The position numbers were made by a program, and so were the translations under genes. Shown in pieces: positions 30,581-41,123 of a stretch of DNA of 64,000 nt (position 1 is the stretch's first letter; each line of letters opens with the position of its first letter). The notes under the pieces were generated by a model. The model searched no databases. It worked only from the letters and a program-made list of their open reading frames with translations, and was not told where the DNA came from. This stretch comes from Telmatospirillum sp. (lineage in GTDB: Bacteria > Pseudomonadota > Alphaproteobacteria > Rhodospirillales > Magnetospirillaceae): the NCBI GenBank assembly GCA_031291415.1, contig JARLJB010000276.1, positions 28,651 to 92,650 of the forward strand, in the 5' to 3' direction.

Positions 30581-31675
30581 TCAAGGCACGTTTGCCTCTG
30601 TCTCCCCTGTAATCCACCCACCGCCCAGGACGCGTTCGCCATCGTAAAAGACGCAGGCCTGTCCGGGGGCGACGCCTTCCTCGGGCTGGGTGAAGGCGAC
30701 GGCGGCCTTGTCGCCCGGCATCAATGTCAGCATCGCGGCGACCGGTTCGCGGGTCGAGCGGATTTTCACGGCGACTGCCTGCGGCCCGCTGACGCCGTCC
30801 TCGCCCAGCCAATTGATGCCGGTCAGCGTGATGCGGCTGCGTCCCAACGCCTCCTTCGGGCCAACGATCACCCGCCGGCCGGGGGCGTCCAGACGCACCA
30901 CGTAAAGCGGCGGACCGCCTCCCAGGCGAAGCCCCTTACGCTGGCCGACCGTGTAATGGATGACCCCCTGATGCTGGCCCAGCACCCGGCCGTCGATATC
31001 GACGATGTCGCCAGGCTCGATGGCGCCCGGCCGCAACCGCTCGACCAGACCGGCATAGTCGCGGTCGGGCACGAAGCAGATGTCCTGGCTGTCGGGCTTG
31101 ACCGCCACCGGCAGGCCGAAGCGCTTGGCGATCGCCCGCGTTTCGTCCTTCGAGGACATGCCGCCCAGCGGAAAGCGCAGGAAGTCGAGCTGCTGACGCG
31201 TCGTGGTGAACAGGAAATAGCTCTGGTCGCGGCTGTGGTCGGCGCCGCGCAGCAGGCGCGGCCCCGCCTCGCCGTCCTCGCGCAGGACGTAATGGCCGGT
31301 GGCCAGGGCCTCGGCCCCCAGGTCGCGGGCCACCGCGAACAGGTCGCGAAACTTCACCGTCTGATTGCAAAGAACGCAGGGAATCGGCGTCTCTCCGGCA
31401 ACATAGGAATCGGCGAAGCGTTCGATCACGTCCTCGCGGAAGGTGCTTTCGTAATCCACCACGTAATGCGGAATGCCCAGCACGTCGGCGACCCGGCGGG
31501 CATCGTGGATATCTTTGCCGGCACAGCAACTGTTGGCGCGCCCGACCGCCTTGCCATGGTCGTAAAGCTGCATGGTGACGCCGACCACATCCCATCCCGC
31601 TTCCTGCAACAGCGCGGCGGTGGCCGAGGAGTCAACCCCGCCCGACATGGCGACGACGATACGCCCGCCCATCAT
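30581..31675 (-). CDS. mnmA: tRNA-specific 2-thiouridylase MnmA
   Basis: A 364-residue enzyme that thiolates U34 of tRNA-Lys, -Glu and -Gln using sulfur from IscS. PP-loop [14 protein letters not shown] at residues 10-23, the two catalytic cysteines in the [11 protein letters not shown] segment (about residue 105) and near SQDICFVPD (about 200), and the C-terminal beta domain. ATG at 31675 overlaps the DUF599 stop, and its end is 43 bases from tRNA-Met. It closes the Fe-S/sulfur operon, which supplies its sulfur donor. Confidence 0.95.
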   Translation of the reverse strand: MMGGRIVVAMSGGVDSSATAALLQEAGWDVVGVTMQLYDHGKAVGRANSCCAGKDIHDARRVADVLGIPHYVVDYESTFREDVIERFADSYVAGETPIPCVLCNQTVKFRDLFAVARDLGAEALATGHYVLREDGEAGPRLLRGADHSRDQSYFLFTTTRQQLDFLRFPLGGMSSKDETRAIAKRFGLPVAVKPDSQDICFVPDRDYAGLVERLRPGAIEPGDIVDIDGRVLGQHQGVIHYTVGQRKGLRLGGGPPLYVVRLDAPGRRVIVGPKEALGRSRITLTGINWLGEDGVSGPQAVAVKIRSTREPVAAMLTLMPGDKAAVAFTQPEEGVAPGQACVFYDGERVLGGGWITGETEANVP

Positions 31676-32364
31676 CGGGCCTCGCGGCGCAGGGCGCGGC
31701 GGGTCCGCGAATGGAACTCGCGGCGCCAGAGGATCGCCACCACAGCGACCGTTGCCGCCACGAAGGCCAGCGGATGGAGAAACCAGGCCAGCGTCGCCAG
31801 CGCGAAGTAATAGCCGCGCAGACCCTGGTTGAAACTGCGCGCCCCCAATTCGTTGACCCGCGCCGCGCGAACCGCGAAGGCTTCCTTCTCCTCCTCGGGA
31901 TCGGTCGCGGCCGGCGCGCTGCCGGCCAGAATGCTGCAATAGTTGAACTGCCGCAGGCTCCAGGTGAATTTGAGGAAGCTATATATGAAGACCAATCCCA
32001 GCAGCAGCAGCTTGCCCTCGAACAGATCCTTGCTGACCGGCGTCACGAAGGGAATGCCCTGGATGGTGTTGTAGGCATGGTCCGCGGTCCCGGCCATCGC
32101 CGCCACGCCGCCCAGGATCAGAACGGTGGCCGAGGCGAAGAACGAGACGCTGTGCATCAGATTGGCGATCAGCGTGCTGTCGACGATGCGGTTGTCCCGG
32201 TTGGTCAGCCGGCGCATCCATTCGAGACGCTCGGCATTGACCGCCGCGGTCAGACTGTTCTTCGACAGATCCGTGTGATCGACGATGATCCCGAACGTCT
32301 GCCATAAACCGAAGGACAGGACCAACGCCGCCAGATCGACAACAGAAAAATTCAGCATACTCAC
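31672..32364 (-). CDS. DUF599 membrane protein
   Basis: A 230-residue integral membrane protein of the DUF599 family: TM1 at about residues 5-25, TM2 ([20 protein letters not shown], about 72-91), TM3 ([19 protein letters not shown]) and TM4 near the C-terminus ([18 protein letters not shown]). The NRDNRIVDS and [11 protein letters not shown] segments are family-typical. Function unknown. The stop overlaps mnmA start, so both are cotranslated. Confidence 0.85.
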   Translation of the reverse strand: MSMLNFSVVDLAALVLSFGLWQTFGIIVDHTDLSKNSLTAAVNAERLEWMRRLTNRDNRIVDSTLIANLMHSVSFFASATVLILGGVAAMAGTADHAYNTIQGIPFVTPVSKDLFEGKLLLLGLVFIYSFLKFTWSLRQFNYCSILAGSAPAATDPEEEKEAFAVRAARVNELGARSFNQGLRGYYFALATLAWFLHPLAFVAATVAVVAILWRREFHSRTRRALRREAR

Positions 32365-32368
32365 TCGC

Positions 32369-33079
32369 TCAACGGGACTGGCTCAGTCCCATGGCCCAGA
32401 AATCGGTCTCAAGGCGGACCGCCTGGCGAAACACCGCCACCAGCCGCTCAAACCGGCCGGCCCCGCCGTGTGACGCCATCAGGCGGTCGAGATGCTCCAC
32501 CTGCGCTCCGGCCAGTTCCTGATACTCGTCGCCGGCATAGCTGTCGATCCACGCCTGAAACGGATTCTCGCGCGGCACCTTGCCACGGATCACCCTGGTG
32601 CCCTTTTCCCGAAGCCGGGTGCCGATCTCGGCATAGCCGATGACGCAGGGAGACAAGGCGACGAACAGGTCGAGAAGATCGCCGGCCGACCCGCGGTCCA
32701 GCACAAAGCGCGTGTAGGCGGTGGTCGCCTGGGCTTCCGCCACATCGACCATCTCGGCCTGGGTGATCCCCCACTTGTGGCAATATTGCACATGCAGCCC
32801 CATCTCGGCGAGGATGCCGGCCATGGCGGCGGCGGCCTGACGGATGTCTTCCAAGGTGTCGCTCTTGTACACCGCCAGACCGTAGGCGCGGGCGAACTGC
32901 TTCAGAAACAGATAGTCCTGGCTCAGATAATGGCGGAAGCAATCCTCGGGCAGCGTTCCGTCGCCCAGGCGGCGCACGAACTCGTGTCCGACATAGGCCT
33001 CCCAGTCCGGGCCGACCGCTTGGCGCAGCCTGGCAAACAATGTCTGTTTCGTTCCGGTCATGGCGTCACTCGCGTTCAT
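32369..33079 (-). CDS. tenA: TenA-family thiaminase II-like protein
   Basis: A 236-residue all-helical TenA protein. Family features: FRHYLSQDYLFLKQFARAYG near residue 50, the active-site-type cysteine in LSPCVIGYAEIG near 145, and NPFQAWIDSYAGDEYQE near 175. TenA hydrolyses thiamin or salvages aminopyrimidine. An ATG at 33061 may be the true start since the first ATG lies in iscX. Its presence at the end of an Fe-S operon may relate to thiamin sulfur metabolism but could be simple juxtaposition. Confidence 0.9.
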   Translation of the reverse strand: MNASDAMTGTKQTLFARLRQAVGPDWEAYVGHEFVRRLGDGTLPEDCFRHYLSQDYLFLKQFARAYGLAVYKSDTLEDIRQAAAAMAGILAEMGLHVQYCHKWGITQAEMVDVAEAQATTAYTRFVLDRGSAGDLLDLFVALSPCVIGYAEIGTRLREKGTRVIRGKVPRENPFQAWIDSYAGDEYQELAGAQVEHLDRLMASHGGAGRFERLVAVFRQAVRLETDFWAMGLSQSR

Positions 33080-33260
33080 CGATCCAAGCCATCTGGATCG
33101 CTTCCAGAGTCTTCTCGTCCGACTTTCCCGGATCGTCGTCGAAGCCCGGCAAAGCGCAGACCCAGTTGTGCAGATCGGTGAACCGCAGATTCACGTTGTC
33201 GTCATCGGGATGAGCGTCTTCAAGCGCTATGGCGATGTCACGAATATCGGTCCAACGCAT
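33066..33260 (-). CDS. iscX: Fe-S assembly adaptor IscX
   Basis: A 64-residue acidic protein matching IscX/YfhJ: MRWTDIRDIAIALEDAHPD, then LRFTDLHNWVCALPGFDDDP. IscX binds IscS and iron and tunes cluster assembly rate. It lies four bases downstream of ferredoxin, the usual fdx-iscX order. Length agrees with E. coli IscX (66). Confidence 0.93.
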   Translation of the reverse strand: MRWTDIRDIAIALEDAHPDDDNVNLRFTDLHNWVCALPGFDDDPGKSDEKTLEAIQMAWIDERE

Positions 33261-33264
33261 GCTG

Positions 33265-33600
33265 CTACTTGTCGATCATCATGTTGCGCGTCGCCGCCGG
33301 CAGAGTCACCTCAAGACCGTCGTATTCCTTCTTCATGATCAGCTGACAGCCAAGACGCGAGGTCTGCGTCAGGCCAAACGCCAGATCGAGCATGTCCTCC
33401 TCGTCATCGCTGGCCGTCGGCAGTTTGTCGGCCCATTCCGGCGAAACGATCACATGACAGGTGGAACAGGCCAGCGATCCCTCGCAGGCGCCTTCCAACT
33501 CGATCTTGTTGCGATGGGCAATTTCGAGAACCGACAGCCCCTCCGGCGCCTCCACCTCGTGGCGGGTACCATTCGGCTCAACGAATGTCATCTTTGGCAT
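33265..33600 (-). CDS. fdx: 2Fe-2S ferredoxin Fdx (isc type)
   Basis: A 111-residue adrenodoxin-type ferredoxin. Ligand cysteines in [14 protein letters not shown] (C-x5-C-x2-C) near residues 39-48 and a fourth in RLGCQLI near 84. It supplies electrons for cluster assembly on IscU. Directly follows hscA in the operon. Confidence 0.95.
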   Translation of the reverse strand: MPKMTFVEPNGTRHEVEAPEGLSVLEIAHRNKIELEGACEGSLACSTCHVIVSPEWADKLPTASDDEEDMLDLAFGLTQTSRLGCQLIMKKEYDGLEVTLPAATRNMMIDK

Positions 33601-33644
33601 GGAAGCCTCTCCTAAATTTCAGTACGCGAGTCCAAGGCAACGGA

Positions 33645-35543
33645 TCATTTCGTGCCGTCGCCCAGGCTTTTCCCCAGATTTTCCACCGTCATGCCAGCCA
33701 GAGCCTGCCGAATGCCCCGGTCCATCCGACGTTCGGCGAACACCTTGGTCCCCGTTTCCAAGGCGGCGGCGGCGGCCAGAACGGCATCGCGGTCGCCGTC
33801 CTTCACCGTCCGCTCGACGTCGTCGAGCGCCCGGTTGATCACCGCCTGTTCCGCGGTCGACAACAGATCGGCGTCGACCGCCAGGGCGGCTTTGACGGCC
33901 AGCGCCGAACGCTCGGCCTCGACCTTGGCCTCGACCAGCAGGCGGGCGGTCATGTCCTCCTCTGCATGCTCAAGGGAATCGCGCAGCATGGTGGCCATCT
34001 CGTCGTCGGTCAGTCCGTAGGACGGCTTCACCGAAACCGCCTGCTCGACCTCCGTGGTGGTTTCCTTGGCCGAAACGGTCAACAAACCGTCGGCATCGAC
34101 AGCGAAGGTCACGCGGATCCGCGCCGCGCCGGCCGCCATCGCCGGGATGCCCGACAACACGAAGCGGGCCAGCGACCGGCATTGATCGACCATCTCGCGC
34201 TCGCCCTGCACGACATGGATCAGCATGGCGTCCTGGCCGTCCTGATAGGTGGTGAACTCCTGCGCCATCGCCACCGGGATCGGCGTATTGCGCGGAATGA
34301 CCTTCTCGACGATACCGCCCATGGTCTCGATGCCAAGCGACAAGGGCGTGACATCGAGCAGCAAGGTATCGGAACCGGCGGTCAGCGCCTCGGCCTGCAG
34401 GGCGGCGCCAACCGCGACGACCTCGTCCGGATTGATGTTGGCCAGGGGCTCGCGGCCGAAAAATTCGGCGACCCGGCGGCGGACCAGCGGCACGCGCGTC
34501 GAACCGCCGACCAGCACCACGCCTTTGATATCCTCAATACCGACGCCGGCGTCGACCAGCACGGCCCGGCAGATGGCAATGGTCCGCTCGACGAACGGCG
34601 CCGCCATTGCTTCGAAAGCCGCCAGTTCCAGACGATGACGGCTGGTTTTGCCGTCCAGTTCGATCACCCACTCGCCCCAGGTGCTGGACGACAGGCATTC
34701 CTTGGCCATGCGGCCGGTCGCCAGGGCCTGTTTGGCCTCCGACGAGGTGATGGCGACGTCGCCGAAGGTCACTGCGCGCTCGGCCAGAAAGGACTCGGCG
34801 ATGGCATGATCGAAGTCGTCGCCGCCCAGCGCCGCATCGCCACCGGTGGCGCGCACCTGGAAAACGCCTTTTTCCATGCGGAGAATCGAAATGTCGAAGG
34901 TGCCGCCGCCCAGATCATAGACGGCGTAAAGCCCCTCCGACTGATTGTCGAGACCATAGGCCAGCGCCGCCGCCGTCGGCTCGTTGACCAGGCGCAGCAC
35001 GGCAAGACCAGCCAGCCGCGCCGCGTCCTTGGTGGCGCTGCGCGCCCCGTCGTCGAAATAGGCGGGAACCGTCACCACTGCCCGGTCGACCGTCTTGCCA
35101 AGCACCGCCTCGGCCCGCGCCTTGACGGCCCGCAGGATATCGGCGGAAACCTCGACCGGCGTCAGGGTCCGCCCCGACACCTTGAGGCGCACCATGCCGC
35201 CGTCGGCCGCCACGTCGAGTTCGAAGGGCAAGGTGCCGGCCAGCGACTTGACGTCGGCAACGCCGCGTCCCATCAGCCGCTTGATCGAGCTCACCACCGT
35301 CTCGGGATTGTCGAGCAATTCGCGCCTAGCCTCGCGGCCGACCAGAATCGTCCCGTCGGCGCCATAGGCGACGACCGATGGAATCAGACCGTGCCCGGCC
35401 TCATCGCGCAAAACCGTCGCCTGCCCGTCCGTGGCGATGGCGACGACCGAATTGGTGGTGCCGAGGTCGATACCGACCGCCGCCCCCTGGTCATTGGCAT
35501 GCGGCGCGGGCGTGGCACCCGGTTCATTGATCTGCAGAAGCAT
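33645..35543 (-). CDS. hscA: Fe-S chaperone HscA (Hsp70 family)
   Basis: A 632-residue Hsp70 specialised for Fe-S transfer. ATPase motifs: [12 protein letters not shown] near residue 25, [20 protein letters not shown] near 150, [12 protein letters not shown] near 205 and [13 protein letters not shown] near 345. The peptide-binding domain ([17 protein letters not shown]) follows. It acts with HscB on the LPPVK motif of IscU. Its ATG shares one base with the hscB stop (TGATG). Confidence 0.97.
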   Translation of the reverse strand: MLLQINEPGATPAPHANDQGAAVGIDLGTTNSVVAIATDGQATVLRDEAGHGLIPSVVAYGADGTILVGREARRELLDNPETVVSSIKRLMGRGVADVKSLAGTLPFELDVAADGGMVRLKVSGRTLTPVEVSADILRAVKARAEAVLGKTVDRAVVTVPAYFDDGARSATKDAARLAGLAVLRLVNEPTAAALAYGLDNQSEGLYAVYDLGGGTFDISILRMEKGVFQVRATGGDAALGGDDFDHAIAESFLAERAVTFGDVAITSSEAKQALATGRMAKECLSSSTWGEWVIELDGKTSRHRLELAAFEAMAAPFVERTIAICRAVLVDAGVGIEDIKGVVLVGGSTRVPLVRRRVAEFFGREPLANINPDEVVAVGAALQAEALTAGSDTLLLDVTPLSLGIETMGGIVEKVIPRNTPIPVAMAQEFTTYQDGQDAMLIHVVQGEREMVDQCRSLARFVLSGIPAMAAGAARIRVTFAVDADGLLTVSAKETTTEVEQAVSVKPSYGLTDDEMATMLRDSLEHAEEDMTARLLVEAKVEAERSALAVKAALAVDADLLSTAEQAVINRALDDVERTVKDGDRDAVLAAAAALETGTKVFAERRMDRGIRQALAGMTVENLGKSLGDGTK

Positions 35544-36181
35544 CAGAGGCCTTGCCTTGTCATGCCGACTTTGCGGGAGCGCGTTTCGTCGATCATTTTA
35601 CCGAGATATTTGAGCCGCGTCGTCAATTTGCCGGCCCCATCCAGGTCGTCGTCGACAAAGGCCTGGGCCAGCGCCTCATGACAGTCGCCGACCGCCGCTT
35701 CGGCGGTGGCCATCAGTTCGTTCAACTCCGCAAGGGTCGTGGCATCGGCCAGCGCCTCGCGCATCTCCATGGCCTCCATCAGCAAAGCCGGGTCGTCCAC
35801 GGTACCGGCCTGGTCGATGTCGACCACGCGTCCGGCCAGCCGCAGCAGATAGGCGGCGCGCTTCAAGGGATCCTTGAGAGTCTCGTAGGCCTCGTTGATC
35901 GCCGTCGCCTGCTGTTGCGACAAGGCCCGTTCTTTCGCCGACCGGGTGGCAAAGCGGTCGGGATGCAGCCGTCGTTGCAAGCCGAAATACTGGCGATCCA
36001 AATCCGCCGGGTCGATGGCGAAGGACCGGCGCAAACCCAGCCGTCCGAAATGGTCGATCACCCCCGGCGGCTGTACCGCCCCGCAGGTGGAGCAAAACAA
36101 GGCACGGGGGGAAATCGGCCCTTTACAGGACCAGCACGGCACAATGGCGCCGGACATCGAAGGATCTATCTCAGTCATCAA
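35543..36181 (-). CDS. hscB: Fe-S cochaperone HscB with N-terminal zinc ribbon
   Basis: A 212-residue J-protein. An N-terminal CWSC...CSTC pair (residues about 17-34) forms a zinc ribbon as in eukaryotic HSC20, absent from E. coli HscB. The J-domain follows with the HPDRF motif ([20 protein letters not shown], near residue 75) and a C-terminal helical IscU-binding domain. It delivers IscU to HscA. The length exceeds E. coli HscB (171) because of the ribbon. Confidence 0.94.
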   Translation of the reverse strand: MMTEIDPSMSGAIVPCWSCKGPISPRALFCSTCGAVQPPGVIDHFGRLGLRRSFAIDPADLDRQYFGLQRRLHPDRFATRSAKERALSQQQATAINEAYETLKDPLKRAAYLLRLAGRVVDIDQAGTVDDPALLMEAMEMREALADATTLAELNELMATAEAAVGDCHEALAQAFVDDDLDGAGKLTTRLKYLGKMIDETRSRKVGMTRQGL

Positions 36182-36247
36182 ACTGCCCGCTTTCGGGGGG
36201 AACCATCGCCATAGCCGGCGGACTCGGATCAGGCGACCGGAAAATCG

Positions 36248-36589
36248 TCAAACGTGGAAGGATTCGCCACAGCCGCATCGGCCCTTTTCGTTGGGATTGC
36301 GGAACACGAAACCGGATTGCATCTTTTCCTCGACGAAATCCATCTCGGTCCCGAGGATGAACATGGTTGCCTTGGGGTCGATGAGAACCGTCACCCCCTT
36401 GGTTTCGACCACTTCATCCATCGGTTCCTTCTCGTCGGCGAACTCCAGCGTGTAGGTCAGCCCCGAGCATCCCTTCGTGCTGACACCAATACGGATTCCA
36501 GCCGAGGGCTTGCCCCGGCTGTCGAGCAGTACCTTGACCCGCGAGGCAGCGGAATCGGTCAAGGTCAGGGGAGCCATGCGTTCAGACAT
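36248..36589 (-). CDS. iscA: Iron-sulfur assembly A-type carrier IscA
   Basis: A 113-residue A-type carrier with the three conserved cysteines: Cys41 in KGCSGLTY and Cys105/Cys107 in GRCGCGESF at the end. It transfers clusters to apoproteins. ATG 36589 is used; MAPLTLTD at 36577 is an alternative. It lies between iscU and hscB. Confidence 0.95.
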   Translation of the reverse strand: MSERMAPLTLTDSAASRVKVLLDSRGKPSAGIRIGVSTKGCSGLTYTLEFADEKEPMDEVVETKGVTVLIDPKATMFILGTEMDFVEEKMQSGFVFRNPNEKGRCGCGESFHV

Positions 36590-36617
36590 TCGTCCAACAC
36601 CTCTCTTCGAGCCAGCG

Positions 36618-37019
36618 TCACGCGGCGGACGTCTCGTCCAGGCCGTTCTTTTTCTTGTAGTCGGCGATCGCCGCCTTGATAGCATCCTCGGCCAACACCG
36701 AACAATGGATTTTGACCGGCGGCAAAGCCAAGTGATGGGCGATATCGGTGTTCTTGATCTTTGCCGCTTCGTCCAGCGTCTTGCCCTTCACCCATTCGGT
36801 GACCAGCGAGGACGAGGCGATGGCCGAACCGCAGCCGAATGTCTTGAATTTTGCATCCTCGATGACGCCTTCGGCGCTCACCTTGATCTGCAGTTTCATC
36901 ACATCGCCGCAGGCCGGCGCCCCGACCAGGCCGGTGCCGACCCCGTCGTCATCCTTTTTGAAGGCGCCGACATTGCGCGGATGTTCGTAATGGTCGATGA
37001 CTTTTTCACTGTAAGACAT
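36618..37019 (-). CDS. iscU: Fe-S scaffold IscU
   Basis: A 133-residue scaffold with Cys37 (APACGD), Cys63 (FGCGSAIASSS) and Cys106 (KIHCSVLAEDA), and the HscA-recognition LPPVK at residues 99-103. ATG 37019 starts the canonical MSYSEKVIDHYEHPRNVG. Assembles clusters with IscS sulfur. Confidence 0.97.
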   Translation of the reverse strand: MSYSEKVIDHYEHPRNVGAFKKDDDGVGTGLVGAPACGDVMKLQIKVSAEGVIEDAKFKTFGCGSAIASSSLVTEWVKGKTLDEAAKIKNTDIAHHLALPPVKIHCSVLAEDAIKAAIADYKKKNGLDETSAA

Positions 37020-37100
37020 GCGGTCCTCCGTCAAATTCCCGAAACGCGCTCACATCGGCATCCCTGCCGTCCGAGCGCTGCGAAAGGCGCCAGCCTTGCC

Positions 37101-38354
37101 TCAATGCCCAGCCCACTTGATGGATTTAATGTCGATCCCCTCAAGATGCATCTCCCAGAGCGGACTCAATTCGCGCAAGCGCGACACCGCCTCGACGATA
37201 TGGTTGATGGCGTAGTCGATTTCCTGCTCCGTCGTGAAACGGCCGATGCCGATCCTGAGGCTGGTGTGCGCCATTTCGGCGTCAAGCCCCAGCGCGCGCA
37301 AAACATAGGACGGCTCCAGCGAGGCCGAGGTGCAGGCCGAACCCGATGAAACGGCGATGTCCTTGACGCCCATCATCAACCCCTCGCCCTCGACAAAGGC
37401 AAAGCTGATGTTGAGGTTGCCAGGAAGACGGAGCTTCGCATCGCCGTTCAGATAGACCTCGGGCAGACGGTCGGAGACCCCCTTCAACAGACGATCGCGC
37501 AAGGCCGTCAGACGCTTGGCCTCCTCGTCCATTTCGGCCTGGGCGATACGGCAGGCCTCGCCCAAACCGACACAGAGCGGCGTCGCCAAGGTCCCCGAAC
37601 GCATGCCGCGTTCCTGCCCGCCGCCATTGATCAAGGCCTGCAACCGCACGCGCGGCCGGCGGCGCACGTAAAGCGCGCCGATTCCTTTGGGACCATAGAT
37701 CTTATGGGCGGAAATGCTCATCAGATCGATATTCATGGCGTTGACGTCAAGCGGGATCTTGCCCACCGCCTGCGCCCCGTCGGTATGGAAGAACACCCCA
37801 TGCTTGCGGCAAATGGCGCCGATCTCGGCCAGCGGCTGAATGACGCCGATCTCGTTGTTGGCAGCCATCACCGAGACCATCACCGTCTGGTCGGTGATCG
37901 CCGCCTCCAACTCTTCGAGGCGGATCAGGCCGTTCTTCTGCACCGGCAGATAGGTGACGCGAAATCCGTCCTGTTCGAGATGCCGGCAGGAATCGAGAAC
38001 GCATTTGTGCTCGGTCACCACGGTGATGATGTGGTTCTTTTTCTCGCGATAGAAATAAGCGACGCCCTTCAGCGCCAGATTGTTGGATTCCGTCGCTCCG
38101 GAGGTGAAGACGATCTCTTTGGCGTCGGCGCCGATGATGGTGGCGATTTCCTCGCGCGCCTTCTCCACCGCCTCCTCGGCTTCCCAGCCGTAATAGTGAT
38201 TGCGGGAAGCCGGGTTGCCGAACCGTTCGGTAAAATAGGGCAGCATCGCTTCGACGACACGCGGATCGCAAGGCGTGGTCGCTTGGTAGTCGAGATAGAT
38301 CGGCTGCGCCAAGCCGTTGCTCTTCGTGCCCTGCACTGCGGTCATGTCACTCAT
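37101..38354 (-). CDS. iscS: Cysteine desulfurase IscS
   Basis: A 417-residue PLP enzyme that releases sulfur from cysteine for IscU and Mnm[20 protein letters not shown] near residue 20, the PLP lysine in [12 protein letters not shown] near 215 and the active cysteine in [14 protein letters not shown] near 335. C-terminal end SIKWAGH differs from the E. coli EWAHH terminus only slightly and retains the IscU-binding region. About 13 extra residues precede the usual start. Confidence 0.97.
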   Translation of the reverse strand: MSDMTAVQGTKSNGLAQPIYLDYQATTPCDPRVVEAMLPYFTERFGNPASRNHYYGWEAEEAVEKAREEIATIIGADAKEIVFTSGATESNNLALKGVAYFYREKKNHIITVVTEHKCVLDSCRHLEQDGFRVTYLPVQKNGLIRLEELEAAITDQTVMVSVMAANNEIGVIQPLAEIGAICRKHGVFFHTDGAQAVGKIPLDVNAMNIDLMSISAHKIYGPKGIGALYVRRRPRVRLQALINGGGQERGMRSGTLATPLCVGLGEACRIAQAEMDEEAKRLTALRDRLLKGVSDRLPEVYLNGDAKLRLPGNLNISFAFVEGEGLMMGVKDIAVSSGSACTSASLEPSYVLRALGLDAEMAHTSLRIGIGRFTTEQEIDYAINHIVEAVSRLRELSPLWEMHLEGIDIKSIKWAGH

Positions 38355-38452
38355 CCTTGCCTCTCCGGCGGCGTCGTTGCGCCACCTTTCCTTTAGTTAC
38401 CGTCAGGTCGCACGGCGGAACCGTCCCGCCGTTTCCCTCAGAAAATGCTCCC

Positions 38453-39595
38453 TCAACCAGCCAGGGCCGGATGCCGCTCGGCAGTCCCTCGCCCGGCCGC
38501 GAGACGGCCGGTCACCGCGCCGAAAGCGTCCAAAAACCGCTCGACATCGTCATCACGACTGGCCCAACCGAGGCTGACGCGAATGGCCGAGGCGGCAAGC
38601 GGGCCGGCCCCCATGGCGATCAGCACATGGCTGGGCGCCAGTTTGCCGGAACTGCAGGCCGAACCGGCGCTGACCGCGACACCGGCCAGATCGAGGCCCA
38701 TCAGCAAGGTCTGCGCCGTGACGCCCGGCATCGCCAGGCAAGCCGTATTGGAGACCCGGGGCGATTGCCCGCCGAAGACCACCAGCGAAGGAACCCTTTG
38801 CCGGGCCCCCTGTTCGAGCCGATCGCGCAAAATGGCCAGCCGTTCCATTTCGCCGACGTCGTCCTGGACGGCCCGCGCCGCGGCGCCCAAACCGGCGATA
38901 CCAGGCAGATTCTCGGTTCCCGCCCGCCGGTTTCTCTCCTGCCCGCCGCCACGCAGCAAGGGCGCCAGATCGACATCGGAATTGGCAAGAACCAAGGCCC
39001 CGACGCCGGTCGGACCGCCCAGCTTGTGGGCCGACAGCGCCAAGGAATCGATTCCCAGGGCGGCCATGTCGATGTCGACGCGGCCAACGGCCTGGACCGC
39101 GTCGCAATGGACCACGGCGCCATGCGCCTTGGCGATCCGGACGACGTCGGCAACCGGCTGGAGCACCCCGGTTTCGTTATTGGCAGCCATCACCGCGACC
39201 ACGGCGGGCTCCCGGCTTGCCGCCAGCAGCTCTTCGAGCGCCGAAAGATCGACACGGCCATCGGGGCCGACCGGAATGCTCTCGCCGGGCGCCGCCTTCA
39301 GCACCGACGGATGCTCGATCGCCGACCACAGCAAACGCCGCCGCCCCCAGCCAGCCAACGCCAGCGCATTGGCTTCCGTTCCGCCGGAGGTGAACACCAC
39401 GGCCTCGGGCGATGCGCCGACCAGACAGGCAACCGCCTCACGGGCGTCCTCGACCAGACGCCTCGCCGCACGCCCAAACCCATGGATCGACGATGGATTC
39501 CCGGGATGGGCCATGGCTCGCAGCATCGCCCCGCGGGCAGCCGGCCGGACCGGCGCCGTCGCGTTGTAGTCGAGATAGACGGCGGCCGCAGCCAT
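38453..39595 (-). CDS. Second cysteine desulfurase, NifS/IscS-like
   Basis: A 380-residue class V aminotransferase. AVYLDYNATAPVRPAARGAM start, VVFTSGGTEANALAL, AANNETGVLQPV, the PLP lysine in SAHKLGGPTGVGAL and the active cysteine in SAGSACSSGKLAPSHVLIAM. It is shorter than IscS and lacks its C-terminal extension. ATG 39595 has GGAG ten bases upstream. It lies between iscR and iscS, so a duplicated desulfurase is under the same control. Alphaproteobacteria often carry this NifS-like gene; its sulfur acceptor is unknown. Confidence 0.93.
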   Translation of the reverse strand: MAAAAVYLDYNATAPVRPAARGAMLRAMAHPGNPSSIHGFGRAARRLVEDAREAVACLVGASPEAVVFTSGGTEANALALAGWGRRRLLWSAIEHPSVLKAAPGESIPVGPDGRVDLSALEELLAASREPAVVAVMAANNETGVLQPVADVVRIAKAHGAVVHCDAVQAVGRVDIDMAALGIDSLALSAHKLGGPTGVGALVLANSDVDLAPLLRGGGQERNRRAGTENLPGIAGLGAAARAVQDDVGEMERLAILRDRLEQGARQRVPSLVVFGGQSPRVSNTACLAMPGVTAQTLLMGLDLAGVAVSAGSACSSGKLAPSHVLIAMGAGPLAASAIRVSLGWASRDDDVERFLDAFGAVTGRLAAGRGTAERHPALAG

Positions 39596-39610
39596 CGAAA
39601 CCAACTCCTA

Positions 39611-39774
39611 GTGTTCCGTTTCCGAATTTCGAAGCAACAAGACCCAGTATCGACCGAAATTCGGAAACGATCAGAACACCAGGTTTATCAATAAGCTAGT
39701 GGTGCCTCATGTTTTTGAAATTCCGAAAATCGCGGGTGGCAAGGTTGTCGGAATTTCAAAAACGCACCGCTAGC
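39611..39774. repeat. Two tandem imperfect dyads between iscR and the nifS-like gene
   Basis: Dyad 1 pairs 39611-39631 with 39655-39679 (core CGTTTCCGAATTTCG), with four extra bases in the right arm. Dyad 2 pairs 39695-39724 with 39749-39774 (GCTAG-GGTGC then GTTTTTGAAATTCCG), with a five-base insertion. The arms of the two dyads share a GGAATTTC/GAAATTCC core. Each could fold into a long RNA stem within the operon message or represent a small mobile repeat. Confidence 0.7.
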
Positions 39775-39780
39775 CAGCCC

Positions 39781-40257
39781 TTACTGCGCCGCGGCGATGT
39801 TGCCGCCGCCCACCGGGCCGCCATGAAACACGCCGCTGCTGCCCAGCAGGCGCCGGTCCATCACATCACCCAGCGAAACCGAGCTCAGATACAGATAGAT
39901 CTGGTTGCCCAATTCCTCCCAAAGGTCATGGGTCAGGCAGCGGCCCTTGTGGTTGTGGCAACCGGCCGGCGAACCGGGGGTGCAACGGGTCGTCTGAATC
40001 GGCTCGTCAACCGCCAGGATGATGTCGGACACCCTGGTCTGCGGCGCCGGACGGGCCAGAAGATAACCGCCACCGGGACCGCGGACGCTTTTCACCAGTC
40101 CGCCCTTGCGCAGCTTGCCGAACAACTGCTCAAGATAGGACAGCGAAATTTCCTGCCGATCAGCGATGTCGGCAAGCGCAACCGGACTGCCGTTGCTGTT
40201 GCAGGCCAGATCGACCATCGCCATCACGGCGTAACGCCCTTTAGTGCTCAGTTTCAC
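39781..40257 (-). CDS. iscR: Rrf2-family Fe-S regulator IscR
   Basis: A 158-residue regulator. Winged HTH at residues 1-65 (MKLSTKGRYAVMAMVDLA, SLSYLEQLFGKLRKGGLVKS) and three cluster-ligating cysteines in TTRCTPGSPAGCHNHKGRC (about residues 92-107), as in E. coli IscR. With a 2Fe-2S cluster it represses isc genes at type-1 sites such as the one at 41132-41156. It is 20 bases downstream of cysE, so it is transcribed from the cysE promoter. Confidence 0.93.
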   Translation of the reverse strand: MKLSTKGRYAVMAMVDLACNSNGSPVALADIADRQEISLSYLEQLFGKLRKGGLVKSVRGPGGGYLLARPAPQTRVSDIILAVDEPIQTTRCTPGSPAGCHNHKGRCLTHDLWEELGNQIYLYLSSVSLGDVMDRRLLGSSGVFHGGPVGGGNIAAAQ

Positions 40258-40277
40258 GTCGGCTCACTCCCCAAAAT

Positions 40278-41048
40278 TCAGGTTAATGGTCGCGCGCCCT
40301 TGCGCGCTGAAAGTTTTGTCTTCTTTAGGTCGGCACCGTTGGGCAAAGTCTCAAGACCCACTGACGATCCGTCGCCCGCCGGCTTTTCAAGCCCCACCTG
40401 CTTTTCAAGCATGGCAACCTGACCGCGCAGCTGAACGACGTCCTGATGCAGATCTTCGATCAGGCGCAGCAACGGATCGGGCAAGTCGACGTCGCAGGCG
40501 TAAGCCAGGAATTCCCGCACCTTGCTGCGCTGCTCGACGGCTCGCGCAGGAATGCCAACCATGGTCACTCCCGCAGGCACGTCGGCCAGCACCACCGCGT
40601 TGGCCCCGACCCGCGCGTCGTCGCCGACGAGAATCGGGCCCAGCACCTGCGCTCCGGATCCGACGATCACCCGGTTGCCCAAAGTCGGATGGCGTTTGCC
40701 CTTGTGAAGCGACGTGCCGCCGAGCGTCACACCTTGATAGAGTGTCACGTCGTCGCCGACCACCGCCGTCTCGCCGATCACCACGCCGGTTCCATGGTCG
40801 ATGAAAAGCCGTTCGCCAATCGTTGCCCCCGGATGAATCTCGATGCCACTTGCCAGCTTCCCGACATGCGACAAAAGCCGTCCCAGAAGCAGCAGCTCAT
40901 GCGACCAGGCCCAATGCGCCAGCCGATAAAACAACAGCGCGTGCAGGCCCGGATAACACAAAAGAATTTCAAGGCTCGAGCGGGCAGCCGGGTCCCGAAT
41001 ACGAATGGATTCGATTTCTTCCCGAAGTCTCTTGAAAACCATAGTCAT
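40278..41048 (-). CDS. cysE: Serine O-acetyltransferase CysE
   Basis: A 256-residue left-handed beta-helix acetyltransferase: [60 protein letters not shown] and [20 protein letters not shown] with catalytic His/Asp. It makes O-acetylserine for cysteine synthesis, the substrate for IscS. Two close ATGs (41048, 41042). A long acidic/coil C-terminal tail is present. It is the first gene of the Fe-S operon, so cysteine supply and cluster assembly are co-regulated. Confidence 0.95.
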   Translation of the reverse strand: MTMVFKRLREEIESIRIRDPAARSSLEILLCYPGLHALLFYRLAHWAWSHELLLLGRLLSHVGKLASGIEIHPGATIGERLFIDHGTGVVIGETAVVGDDVTLYQGVTLGGTSLHKGKRHPTLGNRVIVGSGAQVLGPILVGDDARVGANAVVLADVPAGVTMVGIPARAVEQRSKVREFLAYACDVDLPDPLLRLIEDLHQDVVQLRGQVAMLEKQVGLEKPAGDGSSVGLETLPNGADLKKTKLSARKGARPLT

Positions 41049-41123
41049 CAATATGTTATTGTACGTCGCTTGCGCGAAGGGGGCCTCCAGGATACCGCTT
41101 GGAGTGGCCGGTGTTCGACGGTG

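Noticed and set aside
33585..35681. 698-codon open frame on the plus strand
   Set aside because: It is antisense to hscA, a fully supported gene, and its product is His/Arg/Gln-rich nonsense typical of GC-rich shadow frames.
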